Positions 27,098-34,704 of a DNA stretch of 64,000 bases are shown here, piece after piece. Position 1 is the first letter of the stretch; every line of letters starts with the position of its first letter. The position numbers and the translations under genes are program-made. Under the pieces are notes generated by a model. It saw only the letters and a list, made by a program, of their open reading frames with translations, was not told where the DNA came from and did not search any database. This DNA is from Sphingobacterium populi (GTDB taxonomy: Bacteria; Bacteroidota; Bacteroidia; Sphingobacteriales; Sphingobacteriaceae), in assembly GCF_001586775.1 (NCBI RefSeq), contig NZ_LQXS01000003.1, positions 186,001 to 250,000 on the forward strand, given 5' to 3'.

Positions 27098-27406
27098 ATG
27101 GCAGAATTGGATTTAGCACAGTACGGCGGTGATAGCGAAAAGCCGAAAGACACGTCGATGGATATGTCGGTGAACTTTTCGGACGAAGAACGCACCAAAA
27201 TAGCACAGTATAAGGATAAAATTAACCTGACATCCACGATGGATATCATCCAGTATGGTGTCGGCAGTCAGTCGCAAGTGGGTAATTTCTCCAGCGAAAT
27301 ACTAAAGCAGGTGCGTACCAAAGATATGGGTGGTGCAGAAGATATATTGATTAACCTGCGGTCGGATATTCGATCATTTGATGAGAATACCCGCAAAAAC
27401 CGTTGA
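27098..27406 (+). CDS. TelA toxic-anion resistance protein, N-terminal part of a split gene
   Basis: The first 102 residues of a TelA-family protein (MDMSVNFSDEERTKIAQYKDKINLTSTMDIIQYGVGSQSQVGNFSSEILKQV). The sequence reaches ENTRKNR and then meets a TGA at 27404-27406, while the family continues in the -1 frame directly. The following reading frame starts at 27403 and overlaps by 4 nt. The two halves together give about 370 residues, the usual TelA length. This looks like a single-base deletion, a sequencing indel or, less likely, recoding. Confidence 0.75.
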   Translation: MAELDLAQYGGDSEKPKDTSMDMSVNFSDEERTKIAQYKDKINLTSTMDIIQYGVGSQSQVGNFSSEILKQVRTKDMGGAEDILINLRSDIRSFDENTRKNR

Positions 27407-28209
27407 TTCCTTTTTTTGACAATTTGAAGAAACGCATCAGCCGGATCAAGACGGAATATGCATCGGTGGAGAAGAATATTCACCAGATCGAACTGAAATT
27501 GGAAGGGCATTATAAGAATGTAGCCAAAGATGTAGTGATCTTCGATAAACTATTCACCCAAAATCAGCAATATTTCAAAGATCTTTCTTTGCATATTCAG
27601 GCCGGAACGGAGAAGTTGCAAGAAGCGCATGAGGTGATCTTGCCGAAATTGCGCCAAGAAGCGGAAAGCAGCAATGATCAGCACAAGATCCAAGAATATA
27701 AAGATATGGAGCAGCATATTGTGCGCTTCGAACGCAAAGTGCACGACCTGAAATTAACACGTATGGTCGTGTTGCAAAATGCACCGCAGATCCGCATGAT
27801 TCAGAGCAACAGTAGCGCTTTGATGGAAAAAATTCAGTCTAGTTTGGTCAATACCTTGCCATTGTGGAAGAACCAAATGGTGCTTACCTTAGGTATTGCG
27901 CATTCGCAGCGCGCTTTGGAAGCACAAAAGGCGGTGACCGATGCCACCAATGAATTATTGCGACGTAACAGTGAGATGCTCAAAGAATCGACGATTCAGA
28001 TCGCGCGCGAAACCGAGCGTGGCATCGTAGATATAGACACGATCAAGAAAGCTAATCAGGATATTATTGCTACGATCGATGAGGTGTTGCGTATTCAGCG
28101 CGAGGGCCGCGAGAAACGTAAAGTTGCCGAAGGCGAATTGGTGCAAGCTGAAAACGACTTGAAAGCACACATCTTAAAATCGTCCGATGAGGATCGGCTG
28201 ATTAATTAA
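27403..28209 (+). CDS. TelA toxic-anion resistance protein, C-terminal part of a split gene
   Basis: The remaining 268 residues of TelA (IPFFDNLKKRISRIKTEYASVEKNIHQIELKLEGH and onward), largely alpha-helical and probably coiled-coil. The apparent start is TTG at 27403 inside the stop overlap TTGA, not a convincing start for an independent gene. Adding one base near 27400 would join it in frame with 27098-27406. TelA proteins are linked to tellurite and membrane-stress resistance, but the mechanism is unknown. It ends at a terminator shared with the convergent GLPGLI gene. Confidence 0.8.
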   Translation: MIPFFDNLKKRISRIKTEYASVEKNIHQIELKLEGHYKNVAKDVVIFDKLFTQNQQYFKDLSLHIQAGTEKLQEAHEVILPKLRQEAESSNDQHKIQEYKDMEQHIVRFERKVHDLKLTRMVVLQNAPQIRMIQSNSSALMEKIQSSLVNTLPLWKNQMVLTLGIAHSQRALEAQKAVTDATNELLRRNSEMLKESTIQIARETERGIVDIDTIKKANQDIIATIDEVLRIQREGREKRKVAEGELVQAENDLKAHILKSSDEDRLIN

Positions 28210-28212
28210 GCG

Positions 28213-28261
28213 ATATTAAAACAAGAAAGCTCCCGATTCGGGAGCTTTCTTGTTTTAATAT
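28213..28261. terminator. Bidirectional terminator between telA and the GLPGLI gene
   Basis: A long perfect inverted repeat with 24-nt arms at 28213-28236 and 28238-28261 (inner bases form the loop), with A-rich and T-rich flanks on either side. It sits between convergent genes and can end both transcripts. Confidence 0.9.
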
Positions 28262-28341
28262 GGATTGGTAGTTTTTTACACTATAATTATTAGTTTCCTG
28301 TGCTTTTATTCCGTTGTCTTTTTCAGTAGGATACAAAAAGC

Positions 28342-29097
28342 TTATTTGTTAGCATTAAGTAGCATTGTTATTGTGTTGTTTTTAGATTCAAATATTTTAT
28401 CTAATGGCAGCTTTTTATTCTTAATTGCTTCAGATTGTGCTTTTTCGAAGGCTGGTTCAAACTCTTTAAAGTCATTTACAAATTTTAAACTTTGCAAGCT
28501 GGTTTGGTCAAATGCGCTTTCGACTTTGATAATAAGACCAGGAAGTCCGCCAAATATTTCTGGACCAGAGTTGACTGGAATTTTTTCCGTGAACCAAACC
28601 TCACATTTTCTTAAATTTTTAGAAATGGCTTTAATGCATTCGTAATTTCCAATTTTGCGCTTTTCATTTGTTATTTCCCATTTTACCTCATTCGTTTTTC
28701 CATTGAAATAGTGTGTATTACCTACGAAATTTTCTTTGCCAAAAATCGATCCCTCTTTGTCTTTAGCTGCAAAATCAAAATTCCCTCCTGCATTTACGCC
28801 TTTTATGGTAGAGGCAGAATCTAAACGGTACAAAGAGGTGTTGTTTTCTGTGTCGTAAATCAAGGTAAAGTAGTAATTATGTTTACTTATTTGATTCATG
28901 GCTTTATTAAATTCGTCTTTATCAGAAATTTGCTTTTTCAGCATATCCACCACTACCGTAGAAGCTGGATTTGTAATGTATTTGGCAATTAGAAAACGGT
29001 GTTCTTGAGCTTTTAAGGAAAGTGCCGAAAAGATAGTTAGTAACAATCCTAAGACTGAAAGACTGTGGAATACTTTTGATCGTTTTTTCATAATCAT
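28342..29097 (-). CDS. GLPGLI family secreted protein
   Basis: A 251-residue secreted protein with a signal peptide (about 1-29, ending SLKAQ). The family motif GLPGLIIKVES is at about 180-190, preceded by EVWFTEKIPVNSGPEIF, a typical family segment. GLPGLI proteins are restricted to Bacteroidota, are usually encoded beside TonB-receptor-like barrels and have no settled function. ATG codons at 29097 and 29091 are both possible. It lies 28 nt after the barrel gene and is the last gene of the AT-rich minus-strand run. Confidence 0.9.
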   Translation of the reverse strand: MIMKKRSKVFHSLSVLGLLLTIFSALSLKAQEHRFLIAKYITNPASTVVVDMLKKQISDKDEFNKAMNQISKHNYYFTLIYDTENNTSLYRLDSASTIKGVNAGGNFDFAAKDKEGSIFGKENFVGNTHYFNGKTNEVKWEITNEKRKIGNYECIKAISKNLRKCEVWFTEKIPVNSGPEIFGGLPGLIIKVESAFDQTSLQSLKFVNDFKEFEPAFEKAQSEAIKNKKLPLDKIFESKNNTITMLLNANK

Positions 29098-29125
29098 ACT
29101 GTTATTAAAAGTGAAAAATTATTGG

Positions 29126-31705
29126 TTAATTGAATCTATATTTGAAGAATGCCAACATATATCTGATGGCTTGGTTATTAGTCACGACTGTATTAATACC
29201 CTGATTAATGGTGACGTAATTGTTAAAAGCTGCGTTATCAAAAACCGGTAAAAAATCGTCGATGTTTCTCCCCCGCAAACCGACGCTATATTTTTGTTTG
29301 CGATATTCTAGATGTATCGCGACATTCTTGCGATCAAACCGATTGCCATACAGGTTGTCTATCCAATACAGAAAATCAACTCGACCTTCAAAGTTTCCTT
29401 TTCTAGTGATTAATTCTAAGGAAGATTTGAAGGATTGCGCGTCAAAAACCTGATCTAATGACGACACGGAGAACAAGTTCCCGTTGCTCTTAATCGCAAA
29501 ATTGAACCATCCCGGACTTAGCGACTCGAGCTTTACGGCCACTTTGGGACCGCGCTGAGTCATGACAAATTCTTGTTCCGCATTAAAAGCGGTGTTTCGC
29601 ATGCTTTGATAACCAAGATCTCCGGACAACGTCAGAGGATAGCTACTAGACAATACGCGTCTTGCTATATTAACACTAACGGCAGTCGACTGTACTCGTG
29701 GTATTATACGTGTTTCGAAATAGCGAATTCCAGTATCATCTACCCTCAAAAAATTTTGCCCTAAGTTGTTTTGATAATTGTCATGACTAAGTACAAATCC
29801 CCAAAACCTTCCCGTAAATAAGTTGGTATAGTTGTAGCCGATCTTGTATTTATCTTGAAAATTTATACGATCGAGCAAGGCACTATTTCCCAAGGTTAAG
29901 TCCATATAGTTTTCGATCCGATCTGTAGCAAAAGCAAAGTCATTTACTCGATATTTTCTTTCTACGTTTGCAGACCAGCGATACAATCTTTTGTCATAAC
30001 TCACCGTTATGCTATATGGCCTAATGAATTGCGATGTGTTATTAATTGTATATATATTAAGACTGAACGCCGCGTAGTAATTGATATACTTTGCTAGCTC
30101 TTGCCCAGAAGCTCCCAAATTGACCTGCTGTAAAAATATATCACGGTGGTATCTTCTATCCGATTGAATTTCAGATGCACTTTGATTGGAGTATCTCGTT
30201 TGGTAATCCAGCCAAGGCATAAAATACTGTCGGTGTTTGTATTGTAATTTTGAAGAAGCTGTCCAGTCAGATGTCACGAATTCTGGCTGTCTAAAAAGTA
30301 GCGATTCGTTGGGTTGAAAAATTTCGCGCCGGTCATTGGTATTGACATGTTCAAATACGAAACTATTGTCTAACAATACATTTTGCCCAAACCGCTGCGA
30401 ATGATACACTTCTTGAAAGACCCGCACGTTGTTCGTATTTCCATTAGCGCTTAATAGATTAGTAGCCGAGATGCCATTGTTGTATAAGCTGGACAGGCTA
30501 TTCCGCTCATCTTGCTGCCATATTGCGTTGATATTTATACGATAGCCCAACAACATGTTGTCTCTAGCTTTCCAATCTATATAACTCTTATTCAAAATAG
30601 CGTCAAAATTATCTAAGCTGTTATTCTCCTGAGACAGTAACAGATTGCCTTCTGGAGTTATGTTATTAACACTCTGTGTCGCGCTGCGATTATTTGATAA
30701 ATAATAAGTAACGGTATGTATGCGGTAATTCTCTTTTTGATGCCGAAATGTCGCCGTAGAAGTAGATCTGAAATCTTTAGACCGCGCGATGTTACCATCA
30801 AATAATTTGTTTATCAGACTTTTTTCAATTTCAGAATAAACATCGTTGCTATCGAACATTTGGTTGACCTCATTCAATTCAAGGTTTTGAGCTCCGAAAT
30901 TATTGGTACTGTGTGTGAAAAAGGTATTGATTGGTTTGGAGAAATACATTAATCGCCCTCGTGCTTCGTATTTGTCGGATATACCATACGCTCCTTCCGC
31001 TTCTCCAAGGGCTATATTTCTCATGTCTTCTTGCGTGTTTATGTTTAGGAGCGTTTCTCTTTTATCTTCAAATCCCAATGTAAATTGATCCTGAAAGTTA
31101 TTGCGTACGCTGATATCTTCTACCATGCGTTTTTCTAAAGATTCTAATGCAATTTTATTTTGGTTGATGAAGGCAGGCCTGTTATTGATGTTTATCTTAT
31201 CTATATTTTTTCCTTTGTATAAAATAGCGCCTTCATCATTAACTGAGAAAGCAGGGTGCTTAGATAAAATCTCCTGCAAGGTGCTGTTATCGTTTAATCC
31301 GAGGTCTTCGATCTCAATAGCTACAGAATCAGGTTCCGTATTGAATCTTTGCACTATAACCTCCTCCATAATTTTAACATCTAGATATAGTACAAAATCC
31401 TTTACGAAGTTTTTATGACTATCTATTTCTAAGGCGTGCTTTTGTGCTAAAAATCCAACAGATCCGACGGTGATTTTAATTTTATCGATAGTCATAAATT
31501 TTACAAAGTAAGCACCATCTTTATTACTTATTGTATGCTGAATAATTTTATCATCGTTCTTAGAAATTATAATTGTAGCCCCTGCTATAGGATTACCTTT
31601 GAGATCTTTAATACTACCACGGATTTCAGTGTAGCTTTGAGCGAAACCCGAATTAGTAATGAGTACTAATGTCAAAAAATGTAATATATTATAACAGTGA
31701 TTCAC
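29126..31705 (-). CDS. TonB-dependent-receptor-like outer membrane barrel with carboxypeptidase-regulatory-like domain
   Basis: An 859-residue outer membrane protein: signal peptide at about 1-22, CarboxypepD_reg-like domain at about 25-110 (GSIKDLKGNPIAGATIIISK), plug-like segment at about 115-215 (STLQEILSKHPAFSVNDEGAILYKG, INNRPAF) and a long beta-barrel ending YMLAFFKYRFN with the terminal aromatic/Asn typical of outer-membrane sorting. The plug lacks the classic RGPQG. It pairs with the GLPGLI gene downstream, a common Bacteroidota arrangement. The ligand is unknown; a peptide is possible in view of the upstream genes. Confidence 0.85.
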   Translation of the reverse strand: MNHCYNILHFLTLVLITNSGFAQSYTEIRGSIKDLKGNPIAGATIIISKNDDKIIQHTISNKDGAYFVKFMTIDKIKITVGSVGFLAQKHALEIDSHKNFVKDFVLYLDVKIMEEVIVQRFNTEPDSVAIEIEDLGLNDNSTLQEILSKHPAFSVNDEGAILYKGKNIDKININNRPAFINQNKIALESLEKRMVEDISVRNNFQDQFTLGFEDKRETLLNINTQEDMRNIALGEAEGAYGISDKYEARGRLMYFSKPINTFFTHSTNNFGAQNLELNEVNQMFDSNDVYSEIEKSLINKLFDGNIARSKDFRSTSTATFRHQKENYRIHTVTYYLSNNRSATQSVNNITPEGNLLLSQENNSLDNFDAILNKSYIDWKARDNMLLGYRININAIWQQDERNSLSSLYNNGISATNLLSANGNTNNVRVFQEVYHSQRFGQNVLLDNSFVFEHVNTNDRREIFQPNESLLFRQPEFVTSDWTASSKLQYKHRQYFMPWLDYQTRYSNQSASEIQSDRRYHRDIFLQQVNLGASGQELAKYINYYAAFSLNIYTINNTSQFIRPYSITVSYDKRLYRWSANVERKYRVNDFAFATDRIENYMDLTLGNSALLDRINFQDKYKIGYNYTNLFTGRFWGFVLSHDNYQNNLGQNFLRVDDTGIRYFETRIIPRVQSTAVSVNIARRVLSSSYPLTLSGDLGYQSMRNTAFNAEQEFVMTQRGPKVAVKLESLSPGWFNFAIKSNGNLFSVSSLDQVFDAQSFKSSLELITRKGNFEGRVDFLYWIDNLYGNRFDRKNVAIHLEYRKQKYSVGLRGRNIDDFLPVFDNAAFNNYVTINQGINTVVTNNQAIRYMLAFFKYRFN

Positions 31706-31786
31706 TATTTCCTTGTGCTTTTTGTTTTCACTTTATAGAAATGGATTGAAATTAATTGATGCTTAGAGCTTTTTTTAATTGCCTAG

Positions 31787-32374
31787 CTACATTATCCTAA
31801 AAGATTTGTTGGCTATTTTAAGTAGTATGAATCTTAATGTAAAGTATAATATTGCTATTAAAAAGATTACAAGTGGATAGAACCAAAAGTGGAGAACTTC
31901 CGTTAATCCTTCAGTTTTAGAGGTGAAGCCAAAAGATACAAATCTATGTCCGTTATGAAATAAACCTGTTTTATCTGGAAAAAAGAGCTTAACAAATAGT
32001 AAGATTGATGTAGAAAATATCACGATATAAATCACGAAAAAACTAGTAAAAAGTATGCTTTTTTTTGCTAATCGATACAAATGCTTTGTGATGCCGAATA
32101 ACCTGTTCTTGTTAAGTGCATGGTCAAGTTTATTGAGCTCAGTAAATTCGTGTAGATACGCACCTGGATCTCCTAACTCAGACAGTGTTTTTTGTAACCT
32201 TTCTATCTCTGTACCAGTATCATTTGTAAAGGATTCATAAATATGATTATTTATTTGCATCATAATATCATCTCTAATGTCTTTTTTAATGTCTTTTAAT
32301 GACAAAGAAACATTCTCTAGATAAGCTATATACATCTTTAGAGCCTTGCTATCATCAAATTGTATACTCTTCAT
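31787..32374 (-). CDS. HAAS/DUF1700-like membrane protein
   Basis: A 195-residue protein. The soluble N-terminus (about 1-95) has the HAAS-type pattern KMYIAYLENVSLSLKDIKKDIRDDIMMQINNHIYE followed by LQKTLSELGDPGAYLHEF, the regular LGxPxxxA region of DUF1700 proteins. Two or three membrane helices follow (about 105-130, 165-190). Such proteins are typically encoded directly after a PadR regulator and probably act as membrane sensors or effectors for it. The start overlaps the padR stop by 4 nt (ATGA), showing translational coupling. Confidence 0.8.
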   Translation of the reverse strand: MKSIQFDDSKALKMYIAYLENVSLSLKDIKKDIRDDIMMQINNHIYESFTNDTGTEIERLQKTLSELGDPGAYLHEFTELNKLDHALNKNRLFGITKHLYRLAKKSILFTSFFVIYIVIFSTSILLFVKLFFPDKTGLFHNGHRFVSFGFTSKTEGLTEVLHFWFYPLVIFLIAILYFTLRFILLKIANKSFRIM

Positions 32375-32700
32375 GATTTTTTGTTCAAGTGCGAAAATTT
32401 ATTGTAATATTCATCCATTGTCATTAGTACCCTTTCACCTTCCTGAGTCATCTTATAATATTTTCTAGGTATTCCGTGATTTTGCTCGATCCATTTAAAC
32501 TCTAAAAGATTTGCCTCATACATTCTGATGAGCATTGGGTATAATGTTCCGTCTGTGATGTCCAAAGAATATGAGTTGTTAATGGATTTTAAAAGTTCAT
32601 ATCCGTATTTCTCATTTTCTCTCAATTGCTTAAGAACTAGATAGGGAACGATCCCTTTTTTAAATTGCGAGAACCAATTTAGTACGTATTCATTGTCCAT
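32371..32700 (-). CDS. PadR family transcriptional regulator
   Basis: A 109-residue winged-helix protein with the PadR core QFKKGIVPYLVLKQLRENEKYGYELLKSINNS, LDITDGTLYPMLIRMYEANLLEFKWIEQ and RKYYKMTQEGERVL. The C-terminus is short (s1 type, PadR-like with a single dimerisation helix). Its promoter places a palindrome over the -33 box, so autoregulation is likely. It is the first gene of a transcript with the HAAS protein, and lies between the HTTM-like gene and the barrel gene in the AT-rich run. Confidence 0.92.
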   Translation of the reverse strand: MDNEYVLNWFSQFKKGIVPYLVLKQLRENEKYGYELLKSINNSYSLDITDGTLYPMLIRMYEANLLEFKWIEQNHGIPRKYYKMTQEGERVLMTMDEYYNKFSHLNKKS

Positions 32701-32704
32701 GAAT

Positions 32705-32739
32705 CAAATATAAAGAAATATATTATAATACAATGTATT
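32705..32739 (-). promoter_or_regulatory. PadR promoter with overlapping operator palindrome
   Basis: On the minus strand the -7 element TATATTTG (32712-32705) is followed after 4 nt by the padR ATG, and a TTG (32733-32731) lies 18 nt upstream of it. The palindrome AATACA-A-TGTATT (32727-32739) covers that -33 position. It fits a PadR operator and predicts autorepression. Binding is inferred. Confidence 0.6.
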
Positions 32740-32805
32740 TTATTATCTATAATAATTTTAAAATATTTAATAAAGAAATGTTTGGTGATTTGGGAGGCGT
32801 GTATT

Positions 32806-33726
32806 TCAGTGTGAGTGATATTTTATTTCTGGAGTAATCTTTGGTTTATTAACATAATTTAAAGGAATAAAGTAATTAAGCCAAGCTATGAAATTCAGTA
32901 GAATCATTATGAGGGCAAACGTTTGTAGTTGCATATAAATACCTATAAATGTGTGCATTATCAAAGCAAAGAGTATGATGAGACTTTTGTAAGGCTTTTT
33001 TGTATATACCATCAAGGGGAACAACACTTCTGTAGCTACAATTAACAATCCTGAGAATATAAAAAAGATGTTATAGTTTATTACGTATTTTAGCAATTGG
33101 GGTGAGTAAACGTTAAATACAGTCCATACGGCTTCACCATTAAACCAATCAGTTCCCAAAAGTTTTCCAAAACCCGAAAAAAAGTAGATAATGCAAAGGT
33201 GTATTTGAGTTAACCTGAGGGTAAAAGAGAAAAGCACTTCGAAATATTTTTTTTGTAGAATTGTCTTTGTACAAAACAAAACATTTAAAAAGAGTACAAA
33301 GGTTGTTAGCGAATCTCCTCCATGACTTGCCAGATAAGATGATGAATTGATAATTAGCTGTCCTAAGTAGGCTATTATTGCAAAAGTAAATACTTTGTAA
33401 TTTATTAAGATCATGGCTAGGGAGAAAATGTAAACAGACATGATTATCCATAATGACTGACTGTTATTCATGCCTATTACTGATAGCAGATCAGTGATGT
33501 CTGATATAGAAGGTGTATATTTGCCTGTAATTCCGGTCGAAAGTTTAGAGCTTATTAATCCATTTTTACTATAAAGTTCAAATATGTCATCCTTTATAAG
33601 GTAGATGTTGAAAAGGCAAACTAGTGCGATCGATTTCGAATATATACTTACAGGTATTTTCGTAGTGTAACAAAATAGGAAAGCATTTAAGTCTTTATAA
33701 ATTTTGGTGTTTGATACTTTATTCAT
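32806..33726 (-). CDS. HTTM-domain membrane protein, SdpB-like
   Basis: A 306-residue protein with about eight membrane helices. HTTM-type hallmarks are present: HGGDSL at 135-140, Arg171 and Gln174 in the helix RLTQIHLCIIYFFSG, and KLLGTDWFNGEAVW at 188-201. HTTM proteins are related to the membrane part of vitamin K-dependent gamma-carboxylases and to SdpB, which with SdpA matures the Bacillus SDP peptide toxin. The preceding gene has the FF-PN motif of the SdpA-like companions, and overlaps this one by 8 nt. Its substrate is probably the short peptide encoded upstream. Confidence 0.72.
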   Translation of the reverse strand: MNKVSNTKIYKDLNAFLFCYTTKIPVSIYSKSIALVCLFNIYLIKDDIFELYSKNGLISSKLSTGITGKYTPSISDITDLLSVIGMNNSQSLWIIMSVYIFSLAMILINYKVFTFAIIAYLGQLIINSSSYLASHGGDSLTTFVLFLNVLFCTKTILQKKYFEVLFSFTLRLTQIHLCIIYFFSGFGKLLGTDWFNGEAVWTVFNVYSPQLLKYVINYNIFFIFSGLLIVATEVLFPLMVYTKKPYKSLIILFALIMHTFIGIYMQLQTFALIMILLNFIAWLNYFIPLNYVNKPKITPEIKYHSH

Positions 33727-34285
33727 GAGTAGGATTTATAATAGTGAATGCTTTTATGTTTTTATATAGCGATGGTTCTTTTTTATTTTTAAGACTCGGC
33801 ATCTTCTCATATTCAATAAATGCCTCTATTTTGGATAATTCAGGGTGCTGTGTAAACAGTCTTGATGCAGTTGGTAATACTATTTGGTTCCTAATTTCTT
33901 CACTCTCTAAATGAAGTAAAAGGAAGTAAGTCATAACTAGCAGTTTGCTTTTTGTTTCAACATTCTTTATAGGGATTTCTAACTTTTGTTTCCCATTGTA
34001 AAAAGAAAGACAAGCTGTTACTGAAGAGACATTAGGTGAGAAAAAGGAATATCCCCTATTTGTGCCTGTATAAACTCCGTATAAGTTTGTTGCTTGTAGG
34101 GGGAGAATTGTGAGATTTTTCTCCAGTTTTTTTCCATTTTCTCCTATGAATAGCTTTCCAAAGCTATTTATTTTATTTTCTTCATTGTTTAATTTTAAAG
34201 CTGTTAATCCTAAAATATTAAACCTGATTGACGATATCAAATGAAATATTATAAGTGCTAGCAGAACGATTTTTGTTCTATTCAT
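33719..34285 (-). CDS. Single-pass membrane protein with SdpA-like GYSFFSPN motif
   Basis: A 188-residue protein with an N-terminal hydrophobic helix (about 5-25) and a probable extracytoplasmic domain. The segment GYSFFSPNVSS at 78-88 recalls the W-FF-x-PN/NP motif of SdpA and of similar companions of HTTM proteins. No other domain is recognised. AGGAAAAAG lies directly before the ATG. It follows a hairpin downstream of the short peptide frame and overlaps the HTTM-like gene by 8 nt, so both products probably act together. Confidence 0.6.
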   Translation of the reverse strand: MNRTKIVLLALIIFHLISSIRFNILGLTALKLNNEENKINSFGKLFIGENGKKLEKNLTILPLQATNLYGVYTGTNRGYSFFSPNVSSVTACLSFYNGKQKLEIPIKNVETKSKLLVMTYFLLLHLESEEIRNQIVLPTASRLFTQHPELSKIEAFIEYEKMPSLKNKKEPSLYKNIKAFTIINPTHE

Positions 34286-34309
34286 ATCTTTTTCCTTTAT
34301 AACACTAAT

Positions 34310-34342
34310 AAAAGCCGATATATGTATATATATCGGCTTTTT
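34310..34342 (-). terminator. Strong hairpin between peptide frame and SdpA-like gene
   Basis: Perfect 14-bp stem with arms at 34310-34323 and 34328-34341 and a 4-nt loop. On the minus strand it is followed by a short T-rich stretch (TTTTATT). It lies 53 nt after the peptide stop and before the processing genes, as expected for an attenuator that lets most transcripts end after the peptide. Confidence 0.75.
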
Positions 34343-34394
34343 GAATCAAGTATTCGCACAAGAATACCTTCAAATTTTAGTTGCTTTAGGTGGT

Positions 34395-34597
34395 TTAGTA
34401 ATGTACTACCAAAACATAATCTGAACCAAAAGCGAAATACCAATCAGCAGCAGTCATATTGATTAAATCGTCTTCCATAGTAACATGAAGATCACTCGCG
34501 TTGATGACTTTAGCTTGAGCCTCTGACTGAATAGTCCCGAAAGCAATTAAACCAGCTGCTACAGCTAGCCCAAAGAAAGGTTTTAATGTTTTTTCAT
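34395..34597 (-). pseudogene. Short secreted peptide precursor with a one-base frame disruption at its start
   Basis: Read on the minus strand: an ATG at 34597 is followed by six A and then, in the +1-shifted frame, KTLKPFFGLAVAAGLIAFG, a textbook signal peptide ending SEAQA, and a 38-residue mature part KVINASDLHVTMEDD to GSDYVLVVHY before TAA at 34397-34395. With seven A the whole would be a 67-residue protein beginning MKKTLKP. In the given sequence the ATG frame stops after four codons. The peptide is rich in Asp, Val and aromatics, has no Cys, and is absent from standard ORF lists. It precedes the SdpA/SdpB-like pair. Whether the gene is truly broken, phase variable or misread is open. 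Confidence 0.6.
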
Positions 34598-34704
34598 AAT
34601 TTTATTTAATTACCTATAAATATAATTAAATAAAACGACAAGAATGCACTGTTTATTAGTTGCTTACATTTTTGGAGCGATTTATCTACAAGTGCATAAA
34701 TAAG

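Noticed and set aside
27389..27410. Programmed -1 frameshift in telA
   Set aside because: The heptamer is C AAA AAC, with five A rather than the canonical six, and there is no obvious stimulatory structure. A simple indel is more likely, so the recoding reading was not adopted as the call.
28265..28645. Plus-strand reading frame of 126 codons
   Set aside because: It overlaps the GLPGLI gene in antisense, lacks a family match and follows the terminator of telA. It is a shadow of the minus-strand gene.
34395..34597. Assigning the short peptide to the SdpC family
   Set aside because: Only its position and the companion proteins suggest this; the sequence of the 38-residue part is not similar to SDP, so no family name is claimed.
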